Source: Clostridiales bacterium (GTDB lineage Bacteria > Bacillota > Clostridia > Christensenellales > Aristaeellaceae). From it: 58,239 bases of DNA. Position numbers and translations under genes: made by a program. Position 1 is the stretch's first letter. Each line of letters starts with the position of its first letter. The DNA is taken from NCBI GenBank assembly GCA_024695415.1, contig JAILIE010000039.1, positions 1-58,239 of the forward strand, read 5' to 3'. The notes below the pieces were generated by a model, which worked only from the letters and a program-made list of their open reading frames with translations, did not search any database and was not told where the DNA came from. This document shows positions 10,501 through 20,400 of this stretch, piece after piece.

Positions 10501-10793
10501 AGCTGATCCCCCTGCGGGAAGGGATCAGCCTGAAGAAAATCCGAATTGTAAGTGATTCATACCTCAACTGCGATTTCCTGACGGACGACCGCTTCATCCT
10601 TTTCCAGGGCCGGAGCAAAACCGTGCGGATTTTTGATACCCAGCAGGATACCACCGCGGAATACGTGTTTGATCCGGCGGAATACGGGGAAATCAGCCCC
10701 GTCAACGACGATTGTTTCGCCATACGTCGGAGGGACAAACAATGCATGTGCTGGATCGAATGGAATTACGAATTGCCGGAACAAAACGCCTGA
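7545..10793 (+). CDS. Ser/Thr protein kinase with TPR and divergent propeller sensor
   Basis: 1082-residue cytosolic kinase-sensor protein. ATG 7545 follows GGGAGGAG. The two N-terminal WAQLLGAA motifs are at about residues 11-18 and 39-46. Kinase domain about 75-350, with Lys103, HQD Asp204, Asn209 and DFG Asp222 all present; the region is nearly the same as in the gene at 2373. A TPR-like stretch follows at about 372-415. The sensor half is unlike the double SPDG propellers of its neighbours: blades at about 480-800 are degenerate (few SPDG turns), a helical stretch lies near 800-880, and the last 190 residues look like a short second propeller. The gene is 69 bases ahead of the kinase gene at 10863 and probably co-transcribed with it. 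Input signal is unknown. Confidence 0.92.
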   Translation: MANDRKDDDLWAQLLGAAQTEAAKEQEVSEPREAPEDPWAQLLGAAEKHIAEQGNSPAASDAPFAKGSILLDTYRIESDPLKGGMGSVWRVHHTGWNVDLAMKRPLPERFADEASKKLFIDECQHWIKLGLHPNIVSCYYVREIDGVPTIFSEWMENGDLKHHIDNGTLYDGSEEEVQKRLLDIAIQYARGLHYAHEQGLIHQDVKPANLLLTSDWQAKAADFGLANARAQLTVLEGDITQQDPGQSLNAAAGGYTPAYCSMEQLDGKTLTRRTDIYSWAVSVMEMYYGSRPWANGVVAGAGCRDYMSDPECRIKLPEGLQDLLGQCMEADADDRPHDFAAVLEQLKSIYREIAGEDYPRPEPEAAADTADSLNNTALSYLDMGMPEKAEQLWDQALQKDARHLNTLFNRTLSRWRRGLIDMRDPGEQLKAIQDAKAKEECVRILEQESEGTLVLPEEELILPEDVLSLRQYTRGVRRVFGSIQRGPRYVPDGEPNPVEYLVYGVPEKRILFSMEDGSTGIYHGEISMSWDGEYVAVEICREDEDGRKDKWTTEVYQLSTGNRVGDFPKRRGKLSPDGAFIVFMDRKSGQVFVYETATGRLHRTWTGYQFWGWLWDGRMVLHHEETMDIVVQGRPDGTGPQKEIILFNGEYFSPPSIYQLNESQMVIPLPWMDLSDSDKGYMLCDVNQGTTHLFTSGKELEHMFFTLTGDGHYVVKIKRDGLVEVWNMQNPRKENSFYLQSISESRFLYMAAHPGCVSYTPGTRADYRLNVISGTRDRLNAQKEFSQKLQDAQRARDAGDTAGALRLLDEAMTLPGFEASPEALRMRAGAGAGLKKLSVRRIVPLELPALETAPSLRKQAGQEEVQRFASVLLALEKDLKERWEDDNGEWQIDAWPREYSRDGRFLLIRLYIRQDYDNPAQDDIEITQWGGGAVVNVQTGEVIYQKDYFYCYENMSSIRHTERDYCIHPDHTGSRLLVCGDSNDIQLIPLREGISLKKIRIVSDSYLNCDFLTDDRFILFQGRSKTVRIFDTQQDTTAEYVFDPAEYGEISPVNDDCFAIRRRDKQCMCWIEWNYELPEQNA

Positions 10794-10862
10794 AAGAAAA
10801 GAAAGGGATACCCGGTCTGAAAATAACCTGAAGGAGTCATAGAGAACGAAAAGGGGAAACGC

Positions 10863-13793
10863 ATGGCAGAGAATATAAGGAAGCATGGCCCCGGCACAGG
10901 GGGAACGGATAACGACGACCTCTGGGCGCAGCTGCTGGGCGCGGCGCAGACGGAGGCAGCAAAAGAGCAGGAAGCGACCGGACCGAAGGAAGAATCAGAG
11001 GATCCATGGGCGCAGCTGCTGGGCGCGGCGGAGAAGCATATTGCGGACCAGGGAAATTCGCCGGCTGGTTCAGACGCGCCTTTCGCGAAGGGATCCATGC
11101 TGCTGGATACCTACCGGATCGAAAGCGACACGATCGGAAACGGCGGCATGGGGGATGTCTGGCGGGTTCACCATACACTCTGGAACGTGGACCTGGCCAT
11201 GAAACGGCCGAAACCGGAACTGTTTGCCACCGAGAGCGCCAAACAGGGTTTTATCGACGAGTGCCGGCACTGGATCAACCTGGGCCTGCACCCGAATATC
11301 GTGTCCTGCTACTACGTCCGTGAGATCGACGGCGTTCCGACGATCTTTTCCGAATGGATGGAGAACGGGGACCTGGAACATCATATCCAAAGCGGAACCC
11401 TGTACGACGGAAATGAAGAAGAAGTCCGGAAACGCCTGCTGGACATCGTGATCCAGTATGCCCGCGGTCTGCGCTACGCGCATGAGCAGGGCCTGATCCA
11501 CCAGGACGTGAAACCGGCAAACCTGCTCCTGACGAATGATTGGCAGGCGAAAGCCGCGGACTTCGGCCTGGCGAACGCCCGGGCGCAGCTCACGGTCCTG
11601 GAGGGCGACGCAACACAGCGAGATCCGGGACAGAGCCTGAATGCCGCAGCGGGCGGATACACCCCGGCATACTGCTCCATGGAACAGCTGGACGGGAAGA
11701 CGCTGACCCGCCGGACCGATATCTACAGCTGGGCAGTTTCCGTGATGGAAATGTATTACGGCAGCCGGCCCTGGGCCAACGGCGTCGTGGCCGGGGCAGG
11801 CTGCCGGGACTATATGGCAGCCTCGGACTGCCGGATATCCATCCCGGAAAGACTTCAGGATTTGCTTGCGCGGTGCATGGAGATGGACGCGGACAACCGG
11901 CCGCATGACTTTGGCATTGTGGAAACAGAGCTGAAAGAAATCTGGCGGGATTCCTTCGGAGAGGACTATTTCCGCCCGGAACCGGAAGCGGCGCCGGATA
12001 CCGCGGACAGTCTGAACAACCGGGCGCTGAGCTACCTGGACCTGGGAATGCCGGAAAAGGCGGAAGCGTTCTGGCGACAGGCCCTGATTGCGGATCCTTC
12101 CAACATCCAGACGGTGTTCAACAGTTCCCTGTTTGCCATGCGGCAGGGGAAGATCAACCCGGGAGAAGCGGAGAACAATATCGGCCTGGTATACCTTGCC
12201 ACCGGGGAGGGCATGCAGCACCGGATCCGGCTGGACCTGGAGATCGGGCCGGAAGCCTACGGCTTTGTCCGGGAAAGGCTGCCCCGGCATGGGACGCCTG
12301 CGCTGAAACAGGAGGCGGAGGAAGCGATGCGCAGCGGCAGTTACACCTGCCGCTGGGAGCTGTCCCGCATCCGGGAACTGCCGGATATCATCCGGCAGGA
12401 ACAGAAGTTTGACAAAAAGAAAAAAGAAATCCGCACAATGATGGAGCGCGGGGAGTTTGCGGACGCTGCCATCGCCCTGGCAGGCATTACGACGGAAGAT
12501 CCGGACTTCAGCCACTGTATCTACCGGCCGGACTGGATGAGCGTCAGTGAACAACTGGGCAGCCATGGCTTTCCTTTTGAGGTGAAGGGGCAGTTCCGCC
12601 TGATGACGATTCCGGAAGCGATACCTTTTGACGACGTCAGCTTCAGCGATGATTCCAGGCGGCTTCTGTGCGGCGGCCGCCTGTATGACCTGCAGACCGG
12701 CGAGCTCCTGGCGGACCATCGGCCGGGCAATGTCCGGGCGACATTCAGCCGGCTCAGTCCGGACGGAACATTCCTGCTTCGCGGACGCCATGACCGGAAT
12801 GATTTTGAAAAGATCGACGCGCTCACCGGGGAAACGCTCGGACGCTATGAGGGCTTCCGGGATCATATGGCCGCCCTGGCCATCAGCCCGGACGGAACGA
12901 CGGTGGCCGGCTGCGATATGAACTGTGAATTCCGCATGTGGACCGGCAGCGAGGAAATCTTCCATTTTTGCCTGGACCTGGATCCGATCAGCCGGATGTG
13001 GATCGGTCCGGAGAACCGGCGGCTCCTGTTTGCCAACTGGAACTACAACCGGGTTTCCCTGCTGCAGTTCGCCGGCCGCCAGTACAGCTTTGAACAGCTG
13101 GACAATATTGTGTACGACGATATCCATGATATCTCCGTCAGTACCGATTTTACCAAAATGGTGGTCAGTGGCGGGAGGCAGGGCTTTGCATACTATGACC
13201 TGGAAAGGCGGAGAACGATCCTGCGAAGCGGGCAGACCGATGACGCGGAGCGGATCAGGAAGGTATTGAACGCTGTGATGCTGCCAAGCAACCGCAGCTT
13301 TGCCTATGTCTCCTCCGGACAGGTGATGTATTACCATCCGGCGATCGACAGAAGCTTCGGTGTTTTCGGCGCGGCGACGGAAATCGTCAAACTGAGCGTC
13401 AGCCGGAACTGGAAGTACCTGGCCTTCATGGGCGCGGACGGAAAGTTCGGGCTGATCCGCACCGCGTATGACTGGTATGTGCCGCCGGTATCCAGTATGG
13501 ATCCGGAAGGGGACAGGGTCCGGTTTTACAGCCGCCGGTTCACGGAGGATATCGACGGTCCGCTCAGCCAGGAGGAAAAAGAGTTCGCGGACCGGAAACT
13601 GCGGGAATATGAGGCACTGTTCAATGATCCGTCCGTTCCGCCGGCCTATGCGCATATCCTGCACAATCAAAACCCGCATGCCTCCCCGGAAAGCCTGCTT
13701 CCCCGGATGATGACTGAAATGGCGGAGCGCGGCCACTGCCTGTTCGGCGAAGAGGACGCGCTCCGGGTATTGAGGCAGATGTGTATGAGATAG
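10863..13793 (+). CDS. Ser/Thr protein kinase with TPR and a single propeller
   Basis: 976-residue cytosolic kinase. ATG 10863 is preceded by an AGGGG-type ribosome site. The WAQLLGAA motifs are at about residues 21-28 and 49-56, kinase domain about 85-365, with Lys114, HQD Asp215, Asn220 and DFG Asp233. A TPR-like stretch lies at about 382-425. In this member a helical segment (about 480-545, containing WELSRIRELPDI, the connector signature of its paralogs) comes before one propeller (about 575-880), so the arrangement looks like the paralogs with the first propeller removed. It ends with a charged helical tail. The stop codon is 16 bases from the stop of the convergent kinase gene, with no recognisable terminator between them. 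Confidence 0.92.
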   Translation: MAENIRKHGPGTGGTDNDDLWAQLLGAAQTEAAKEQEATGPKEESEDPWAQLLGAAEKHIADQGNSPAGSDAPFAKGSMLLDTYRIESDTIGNGGMGDVWRVHHTLWNVDLAMKRPKPELFATESAKQGFIDECRHWINLGLHPNIVSCYYVREIDGVPTIFSEWMENGDLEHHIQSGTLYDGNEEEVRKRLLDIVIQYARGLRYAHEQGLIHQDVKPANLLLTNDWQAKAADFGLANARAQLTVLEGDATQRDPGQSLNAAAGGYTPAYCSMEQLDGKTLTRRTDIYSWAVSVMEMYYGSRPWANGVVAGAGCRDYMAASDCRISIPERLQDLLARCMEMDADNRPHDFGIVETELKEIWRDSFGEDYFRPEPEAAPDTADSLNNRALSYLDLGMPEKAEAFWRQALIADPSNIQTVFNSSLFAMRQGKINPGEAENNIGLVYLATGEGMQHRIRLDLEIGPEAYGFVRERLPRHGTPALKQEAEEAMRSGSYTCRWELSRIRELPDIIRQEQKFDKKKKEIRTMMERGEFADAAIALAGITTEDPDFSHCIYRPDWMSVSEQLGSHGFPFEVKGQFRLMTIPEAIPFDDVSFSDDSRRLLCGGRLYDLQTGELLADHRPGNVRATFSRLSPDGTFLLRGRHDRNDFEKIDALTGETLGRYEGFRDHMAALAISPDGTTVAGCDMNCEFRMWTGSEEIFHFCLDLDPISRMWIGPENRRLLFANWNYNRVSLLQFAGRQYSFEQLDNIVYDDIHDISVSTDFTKMVVSGGRQGFAYYDLERRRTILRSGQTDDAERIRKVLNAVMLPSNRSFAYVSSGQVMYYHPAIDRSFGVFGAATEIVKLSVSRNWKYLAFMGADGKFGLIRTAYDWYVPPVSSMDPEGDRVRFYSRRFTEDIDGPLSQEEKEFADRKLREYEALFNDPSVPPAYAHILHNQNPHASPESLLPRMMTEMAERGHCLFGEEDALRVLRQMCMR

Positions 13794-13809
13794 GAGAACG
13801 CTAAGCGCT

Positions 13810-16800
13810 TTACGCCCCGGAAGAATCCGGGACGGCCAGGTTCCACTGCAGCGCCCAGAAATGGGCGAAGTTATGGCAGGTCGCGCCCATGATGCAGCTG
13901 TCCGGGCTGAAGGCCAGGTCAGCAACCCAATCCGTCATGGAAAGGGTGCGGACCAGCTTCCGGTCCCGGAATGACCAGATCCGGATTTCCTTTTCCACCG
14001 CCACGGCAAGAAGGGTATCGTCCGGGCTGAATCGGAAATAAAGGTTGTCGTCGGAGGCCTTCGCGTCCGCGAAATAAAACGGAGGATCGGTAAAGGTCCA
14101 GGTTTCTGTATCCAGGAAGAGAATCCGCCTTTCCAGACCGCCTGTAAACAGATACAGGGTTTTTCCGTCGGCAGACAATCGGATATACATGCAGGTTACA
14201 TCCAGCGTGATGTCCTTTTCTACTTCTCCGCCGGGGAGGGACCAGATTTCCAGCCGCCTGAACTTCAGGACAGCCAGGCGCTTTCCGTCCGCCAGGAACC
14301 AGAGGTCCTTAATCTCGTGGTTTTCATCATCCTTATTCAGAACCAGTTCCCCGGTGCTCGTATTCCAGACATGGGCGACAGTATATGACATGCCGAATCC
14401 CCGGGTTGTGCCGCAGTTTGCCGCCAGCATCCTGCCGTCCGGACTGAAGACCGGATTCACGAATATGCCGCGTTTTTTGTTTTCTCTGTATAACTGCCGG
14501 GGCTCATCTTCGCTGCCTAAGTCCAGCAGGAGGACAGAATCCTGCCCGTCCGCGGCCAGATACTTTCCATCCGGGGAGAAGTCCATCTCGCGGAGAACCT
14601 GGTGACGGTCAAAAGAGTCCGGCATTTGGAGGGTGCGGATGATACGGCCGGTATCCTCGCGGAATTCCAGCAACGGAGAAGATTCATAGCGGATCGCGAC
14701 GGTTCTGCCTGACGGACGGAAACGGACGCTTCCGTTCCGGTACATATCGCTTTTCAGCTTCCAGGCTTCCGGCTGATAGGAATTGAATTCATACAGCCCC
14801 TCCAGATCTTTTCGCCCGCAGCGCCGCGTCAGCTCCCTGCGCAGAGCAAAGAACCGGTAAGGATCATACTCGCTTTCGGCTTTTTTCAGAAGGGACAGCG
14901 CTGAACCGTTCTGACCGGTTTCCAGCGCTTTTTCAATTTCCGCGCGAAGCCGGTCCTCCGCCTGCTGACGGCGGAGCACCGCGTCGGTCTGCCGGATCCG
15001 GCTGACTTCCCAGGGCGCCAGGCGTACCGGCTTCACCGCGTCCCAGAGAACGACGTTTTCAAACCAGTCCACCGATACGATCCGGCGCACGTCCGGTGTG
15101 ACGTCGAAACCGCGGATCTGGCCCTCGTGCCACTGGAACACCCGCAGCACGCGGAGGCTCTCCGCGTCCCGCAGCGTCAGCCGACGGTCATCGTCATCGG
15201 TCAGGATTTGGGTCCCTTCCGGATTGATCCAGACATGGTACGTTTCCGCCGGGACCGGGAAGGAAACAAAATCCAGGGTTTCCAGGTCCCATATCTCGAG
15301 TTCCCTGAACCGGCGCCGGCAGCTCAGGATCCGTTTGCCGTCCGGGAAGAAACATGCGTCCCAGCATTCCAGCAGGCGTTTCTCCACGCGCAGCACGCGG
15401 CCGGTTTCCAGGTCCCAGAGCGCGACCCGGAAGGAAAACAGGACGCAGAGCAGCCGACCGTCCGGGCTGGCACAGGCGATCTGGGCATCCCACAGATGAT
15501 CATGCTCCGGTTCCTCGAGAACCGCCGTACGCGTGCCTGTTTCCAGATCCCACCGGTAGACCTGGATCTGCGTACCGTCCGTACCGACCGTAACGCATTC
15601 ATTTCCTTCCGGCAGCAAACAGAAGGCCATCATCTTCATCGGATGGGCATGGATGCGCCGGACGACGGCGCCGGTTGCCGCGTCCGCCACCCAGAGCCAG
15701 CTCTCGTCCCCGGCTTCACCCGGAACGCCGCGGGCTTTCCGCCCGTTATACCGGGCGGAATCCGGATTCATTTTGCGGTACACCAGGTATTTCCCGTCCG
15801 GCGTGATCCGCATCCGGTCCGCCATGGTATTGCCGATTGCCTCCGGATTACTGTACAGTTCCTTCAGCGGCTCCGCCTGATGGCAGGACAGGGTATCGAA
15901 GGCACTGTAGACGAGACGTCCGTCCGGGCTGAAGGCGACCTTCGGGTGGGTTCCGAGCGGGACATAGGTGTTTTCGCTCTGATGATCGATCCGCCAGATA
16001 GCGATCGGCGCGCGGTCTTCGTTTTCCCGTTCAGCCTGCTCCTGAAAACGGACGATGGCATCCGCGCTGTCCGGGCTTCCGGAAGCGGCGAGGGAGGCGC
16101 ACCTGCGCGCCATCTCCGGGTAGCGGATCCGTCCGCCGCGCCATTCATACAGCCCCTGGTTATAGGTGGCCTCCGGATGGCCGGGCTCCTTTTCCAGCGC
16201 GGCGGCCCAGCATTCCTCCGCCTTTTCCGGCATATTCAGGTCCAGGTAGGTCAGCGCGCGGTTGTTCAGGGAGTCCGCGTTGTCCGCGGCGGCCTTCGGC
16301 GCCGGACGGAGGGAATCTTCCCCAAAGCTTTCCCGCCAGATTTTTGTCAGTTCCGCTTCGATGATCCCGAAATCATGCGGCCGGAAGTCCGGATCCACTT
16401 CCAGGCATCGCGCCAGCAGCTCCTGCAGGGATTCCGGCATCCGGATCCGGCACCCGGAGAAGTATTCCCGGCAGCCGGCCCCGGCAACCACGCCGTTTGT
16501 CCACGGACGGGAACCGTAATACATCTCCAGCACGGAGACCGCCCAGGACCAGATATCCGTCCGCCGGGTCAGGTTGTTTCCCGCCATCTGCTCCGGGGAG
16601 CAGTAAGCCGGGGTGTATCCGCCTGCCGCCGCGTTCAGGCTCTGCCCGGAGTCCCGTTCCGTCGGGTCACCCTCGAGGACGGTGAGTTGGGCCCAGGTGC
16701 CCGCCAGGCCGAAGTCCGCGGCCTTCGCCTGCCAGTCTTTTGTCAGGAGCAGGTTCGCCGGTTTCACGTCCTGGTGGATCAAGCCCTGCTCATGCGCGTA

Positions 16801-17382
16801 ATACAGCCCGCGGGCATACTGGATAGCGATGTCCAGCAGGCGCTTCCGGACTTCTTCTTCGCTCCCGTCATACAGGGTTCCGTTATCGATATGTTGCTTC
16901 AGATCCCCGTTTTCCATCCATTCGGAGAAGATCGCCGGGACACCGTCGATCTCACGGACATAGTAGCAGGATACGATGTTCGGATGCAGGCCCAGATTGA
17001 TCCAGTTCCGGCACTCGTCGATAAAGCCCTGTTTGGAGGATTCGCTTGAGAATATCTTTTCCTGCGGACGCTTCATCGCCAGGTCTACATTCCACCCGGT
17101 ATGGCGGACCCGCCACACGTCGCCCATGCCGCCGTGCATCGGGTCGCTTTCGATCCGATAGGTTCCCAGCAGCATAGCCCCTTTCGCGAAGGGCGCGTCC
17201 GAAACAGGGATATTTTTTTCTTCCTGTCCGGCGATATGCTTCTCCGCCGCGCTGAGTAGCTGCGCCCAGGGATCCTCTGGTTCATCCCTGGGCTTTGTCA
17301 TCTCTTGCTCTTTCGCCGCTTCTGTCTGTGCCGCGTCCAGCAGCTGTTCCCAAAGGTCGTCGTGATTACTTTTATCTGTCAT
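13810..17382 (-). CDS. Ser/Thr protein kinase with TPR and two WD40-like propellers
   Basis: 1190 residues, cytosolic. ATG 17382 follows GGAGGAG. The N-terminal motif pair reads DDLWEQLLDAA and DPWAQLLSAA. Kinase domain about 75-352 with Lys104, HQD Asp205, Asn210 and DFG Asp223. Unlike the other members, the APE region keeps SPEQ (AYCSPEQMAGNN) and the segment after DFG is GTWAQL rather than NARAQL. TPR about 368-420; first propeller about 470-800 with many SPDG turns; connector 805-865 (WEVSRIRQTDAV); second propeller to the end, finishing in FWALQWNLAVPDS. It lies 54 bases downstream of the double-kinase gene and is probably in the same transcript. Function beyond kinase activity is unknown. 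Confidence 0.93.
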   Translation of the reverse strand: MTDKSNHDDLWEQLLDAAQTEAAKEQEMTKPRDEPEDPWAQLLSAAEKHIAGQEEKNIPVSDAPFAKGAMLLGTYRIESDPMHGGMGDVWRVRHTGWNVDLAMKRPQEKIFSSESSKQGFIDECRNWINLGLHPNIVSCYYVREIDGVPAIFSEWMENGDLKQHIDNGTLYDGSEEEVRKRLLDIAIQYARGLYYAHEQGLIHQDVKPANLLLTKDWQAKAADFGLAGTWAQLTVLEGDPTERDSGQSLNAAAGGYTPAYCSPEQMAGNNLTRRTDIWSWAVSVLEMYYGSRPWTNGVVAGAGCREYFSGCRIRMPESLQELLARCLEVDPDFRPHDFGIIEAELTKIWRESFGEDSLRPAPKAAADNADSLNNRALTYLDLNMPEKAEECWAAALEKEPGHPEATYNQGLYEWRGGRIRYPEMARRCASLAASGSPDSADAIVRFQEQAERENEDRAPIAIWRIDHQSENTYVPLGTHPKVAFSPDGRLVYSAFDTLSCHQAEPLKELYSNPEAIGNTMADRMRITPDGKYLVYRKMNPDSARYNGRKARGVPGEAGDESWLWVADAATGAVVRRIHAHPMKMMAFCLLPEGNECVTVGTDGTQIQVYRWDLETGTRTAVLEEPEHDHLWDAQIACASPDGRLLCVLFSFRVALWDLETGRVLRVEKRLLECWDACFFPDGKRILSCRRRFRELEIWDLETLDFVSFPVPAETYHVWINPEGTQILTDDDDRRLTLRDAESLRVLRVFQWHEGQIRGFDVTPDVRRIVSVDWFENVVLWDAVKPVRLAPWEVSRIRQTDAVLRRQQAEDRLRAEIEKALETGQNGSALSLLKKAESEYDPYRFFALRRELTRRCGRKDLEGLYEFNSYQPEAWKLKSDMYRNGSVRFRPSGRTVAIRYESSPLLEFREDTGRIIRTLQMPDSFDRHQVLREMDFSPDGKYLAADGQDSVLLLDLGSEDEPRQLYRENKKRGIFVNPVFSPDGRMLAANCGTTRGFGMSYTVAHVWNTSTGELVLNKDDENHEIKDLWFLADGKRLAVLKFRRLEIWSLPGGEVEKDITLDVTCMYIRLSADGKTLYLFTGGLERRILFLDTETWTFTDPPFYFADAKASDDNLYFRFSPDDTLLAVAVEKEIRIWSFRDRKLVRTLSMTDWVADLAFSPDSCIMGATCHNFAHFWALQWNLAVPDSSGA

Positions 17383-17436
17383 ATGGATCTCCTCCTCAGG
17401 ATCGGTTCACTGGGGCAGGACAGCATTCCGCAGGGG

Positions 17437-20400
17437 TCAGCCGGGGGATTCCAGGTTCCATTGGATGGACCAGAAATGGGCGGTTTTTTCACAGAGCGCA
17501 GCGAGAATGCACCCGTCCGGCGAGAAGGAAACCTGCTGGACGGCGGTGGGAACCTGGATCTCCAGCAGCCGGATGTTCTCCCGGACAGACCAGAGGGACA
17601 CCGTTTTGTCAACGGCGGAAACCAGGACGCTTCCGTCCGGGCTGGCGCAGAACCGGTGATTCCAGTACTCGCCTTCCATCGGGCAGGTCCGGATCCTGCC
17701 GGCGCTTTCCCAGGTTTTCACATTCCAAAGAAGCATGCCGTCGTCGCAGGAAATATGCAGGATATCCGGATCCGTTCCCGGCAGGAAGCATCCGCGCTCC
17801 AGGATTCTGGATTCATAGGTGAGGATTTTTTCTCCGGAGGAAAGGTCAAACAGGTGCAGTCCATGCTGGTCGGTCATCGCGATATGCTTTCCGTCCGGGA
17901 GGAAGCACAGATCATGCGTCCACGATGGTTTGGTATGGATTTCCGTGATTGCGCGGCCGGACGCGGTATCCCAGACGACCAGGTTGGCTTCCTGCCCTCC
18001 GGTGGCCAGCAGCGAATCGTCCGGACTGAAAGCCATGGCGGTGAAATGGTTTGTTTCGGACTTCAGTTCCCGGAGAAGATGGCGGGATTGGGGATCATAG
18101 AGCAGGACAGGGGAGTCGCCGCCTGCCGCCAGCAGTTTTCCGGAATGGGAGAAGCGCAGGATGGAGGATATATCATAGCTGTAATCCCGGGCCGGCAGCG
18201 CCAGAGTACCGATATGGCCGCCGGTATCCTGCCAAATCCGGATTTCCGGATCATTCAGGATGCGGAACCAGGCGGTTCCTCCCTGCGGATGGAATGCCAG
18301 GTCCCGGCCGGGGAACTTCCATCCCTTTTTCATCATCAGGTCCTCGGGAATCGGGAAAGTAGTGATTTCATAGTATGCGGCAGGGGATTTCCGGACACAG
18401 CGGCGGGTGAGTTCCCTGCGCAAAGGCAGCAACTCAAACCGATTAAACCGGCGCTCGCCGTCCGCCAACAGGGATAGTGCGGCGCTGACGCGGCTTTCGG
18501 ATACAGCAGACTGGATTCTGTCCTTCAGGGCATCCATCTCCGCCTGTTGGGAGACGATTCGCTGATAGTCACAGATCCGACTGACTTCCCATGGCGCGCT
18601 TTTTCCGCTTCCGCCGACATCCCATACCAGGATATTCCGGTCCAGATCTGCGGAGACAATGCGCTCCAGTCCAGGGGAGGCGTCGATCCGCATTAATTTC
18701 GCCTGATGCCCCTCAAACACCCGGAGGCACTGAAAACTGGTGGAATCCCAAAGCATGATCCGGTTCTGGTCGTCACCGGACAGGAATCGGCTTCCTTTAC
18801 CGGCAGGGTTGATCCTTTGCAACTGCGCGGCGGTGGGTATCTGCCGGGATTCCAGCGTTTCCAGATCCCAAACGGTGAAACCGCTCCAGTCGTTAAACCC
18901 TGATTGTCCGCAGGTGCAGACGCTTTTTCCGTCCCCGGTGAAGCAAAGAGACCGTCTTGCGTAATCGAAATCGGTTTCAACCGATCGGAGCTGGTGTCCG
19001 GTGGCTTCCTCCCACACCATCAGCAGGCAGGAAGTGATTCCCACCAAAAGCTGTCCGTCCGGACTCAGGCAGAGGCAGCGGAAGGGGCCGTGCTTCGCCT
19101 CTTTCCCGCTGATATCATATGAAATCAGCCTGGATCCGGTTTCCAGATCCCGCTTGTACAGGGCGTCCTCCCCATGGCCGTTGTTGTAGTGAGCGGTATA
19201 AACATGCTGATTGTCGGGGGACAGGAGCATTGCGTTGAAGTTTTCCGAATTCATCGGCAGGACGCGAAGAACCTTCCCGGTTTCCGCGGAGACGACAAAC
19301 AACCGGTTCAGTTCCTCCATGTTGGCGATATACTGCTGACCGGATGCGTCGGTTTTTACCAGCGCGTTTTTGCAGAATACAATGGTTTTCCCATCCGGGG
19401 TCAGGGCCATCTGGTCCACCGTGGTATCCCCCAGCGCATCCGCGTTGACGTATTCCGGATCAGGGGAACCGACGCGGCAGCGGTAGATGGCGTCCAGGCC
19501 GGCATAAAATACGTTTTTGTCCGGACTCATCAGGACCCGGGGAAAGACGTTGCGGGTATCGTGAATCTCCCTGATTCCGCAGCGCCAGGAAGATACCGGT
19601 CCGTCGTTCCGGGCTTCCGCCATCGCCTGCGCTTTCAGACGCTCCGCCTGGCCGGGATCCGTTTTCACACTGGCGGATTCCGCCAGCGCCGCGCAGCGTC
19701 GTTCCATATCCCTGAAATCGAGTTGTCCGTTCCGCCACTGGTAAAGGCTCAGGTTATAGACGGCAGCGGGGTGGTCGGGTTCCTTCTCCAATGCTTCCTT
19801 CCAGTACATCTCCGCTTTTTCCGGCATCCCCAGGTCCAGGAAGCTCAGGGCGCGGTTGTTCAGGGAGTCGGCGGTATCGGGGGCCGCCGTCGGTTCGGGC
19901 CGGGGATAGTCATCGCCGGTGACATGCCGGTAGATGGACAGCAGCTTTTCCCCCACGACGGCGAAGTCATGGGGGCGGTCCTCCGGATCCTGCTCCATGC
20001 ATTCCGCCAGCAGGGCCCGAAGTTCCTCCGGGACCGCCACCCGGCCGTCCGGGTCCGCCAGATACTCCCGGCAGCCGGCGCCGGCGACCACGCCGTTCGT
20101 CCACGGGCGGGAACCGTAATACATCTCCATCACGGACACTGCCCAGCTGTAGATATCGGTTCTGCGGGTCAGCGCCTTCCCGTCCATCTGTTCCATCGAG
20201 CAGTAGGCGGGGGTATAACCGCCCGCCGCGGCGTTCAGGCTCTGTCCCGGATCCTGCTGAGTTACGTCGCCCTCCAGCACGGTGAGCTGGGCCCGGGCGT
20301 TCGCCAGGCCGAAGTCCGCGGCCTTCGCCTGCCAGTCGTTCGTCAAAAGCAGGTTCGCCGGTTTCACGTCCTGGTGGATCAGGCCCTGCTCATGCGCGTA

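Noticed and set aside
13794-13809. Terminator between the convergent kinase genes
   Set aside because: Only a short AAGCGCTT palindrome and no T-run on either side.
11070-13925. Long leftward open frame (951 codons) across the kinase gene at 10863
   Set aside because: It is the antisense shadow of the kinase gene, caused by high GC and biased codons. It has no ribosome site and no recognisable domain, whereas the sense frame is a clear kinase.
15127-17049. Rightward open frame (640 codons) opposite the kinase gene 17382-13810
   Set aside because: Shadow of the kinase gene; the product is Pro/Arg/His-rich without family features.
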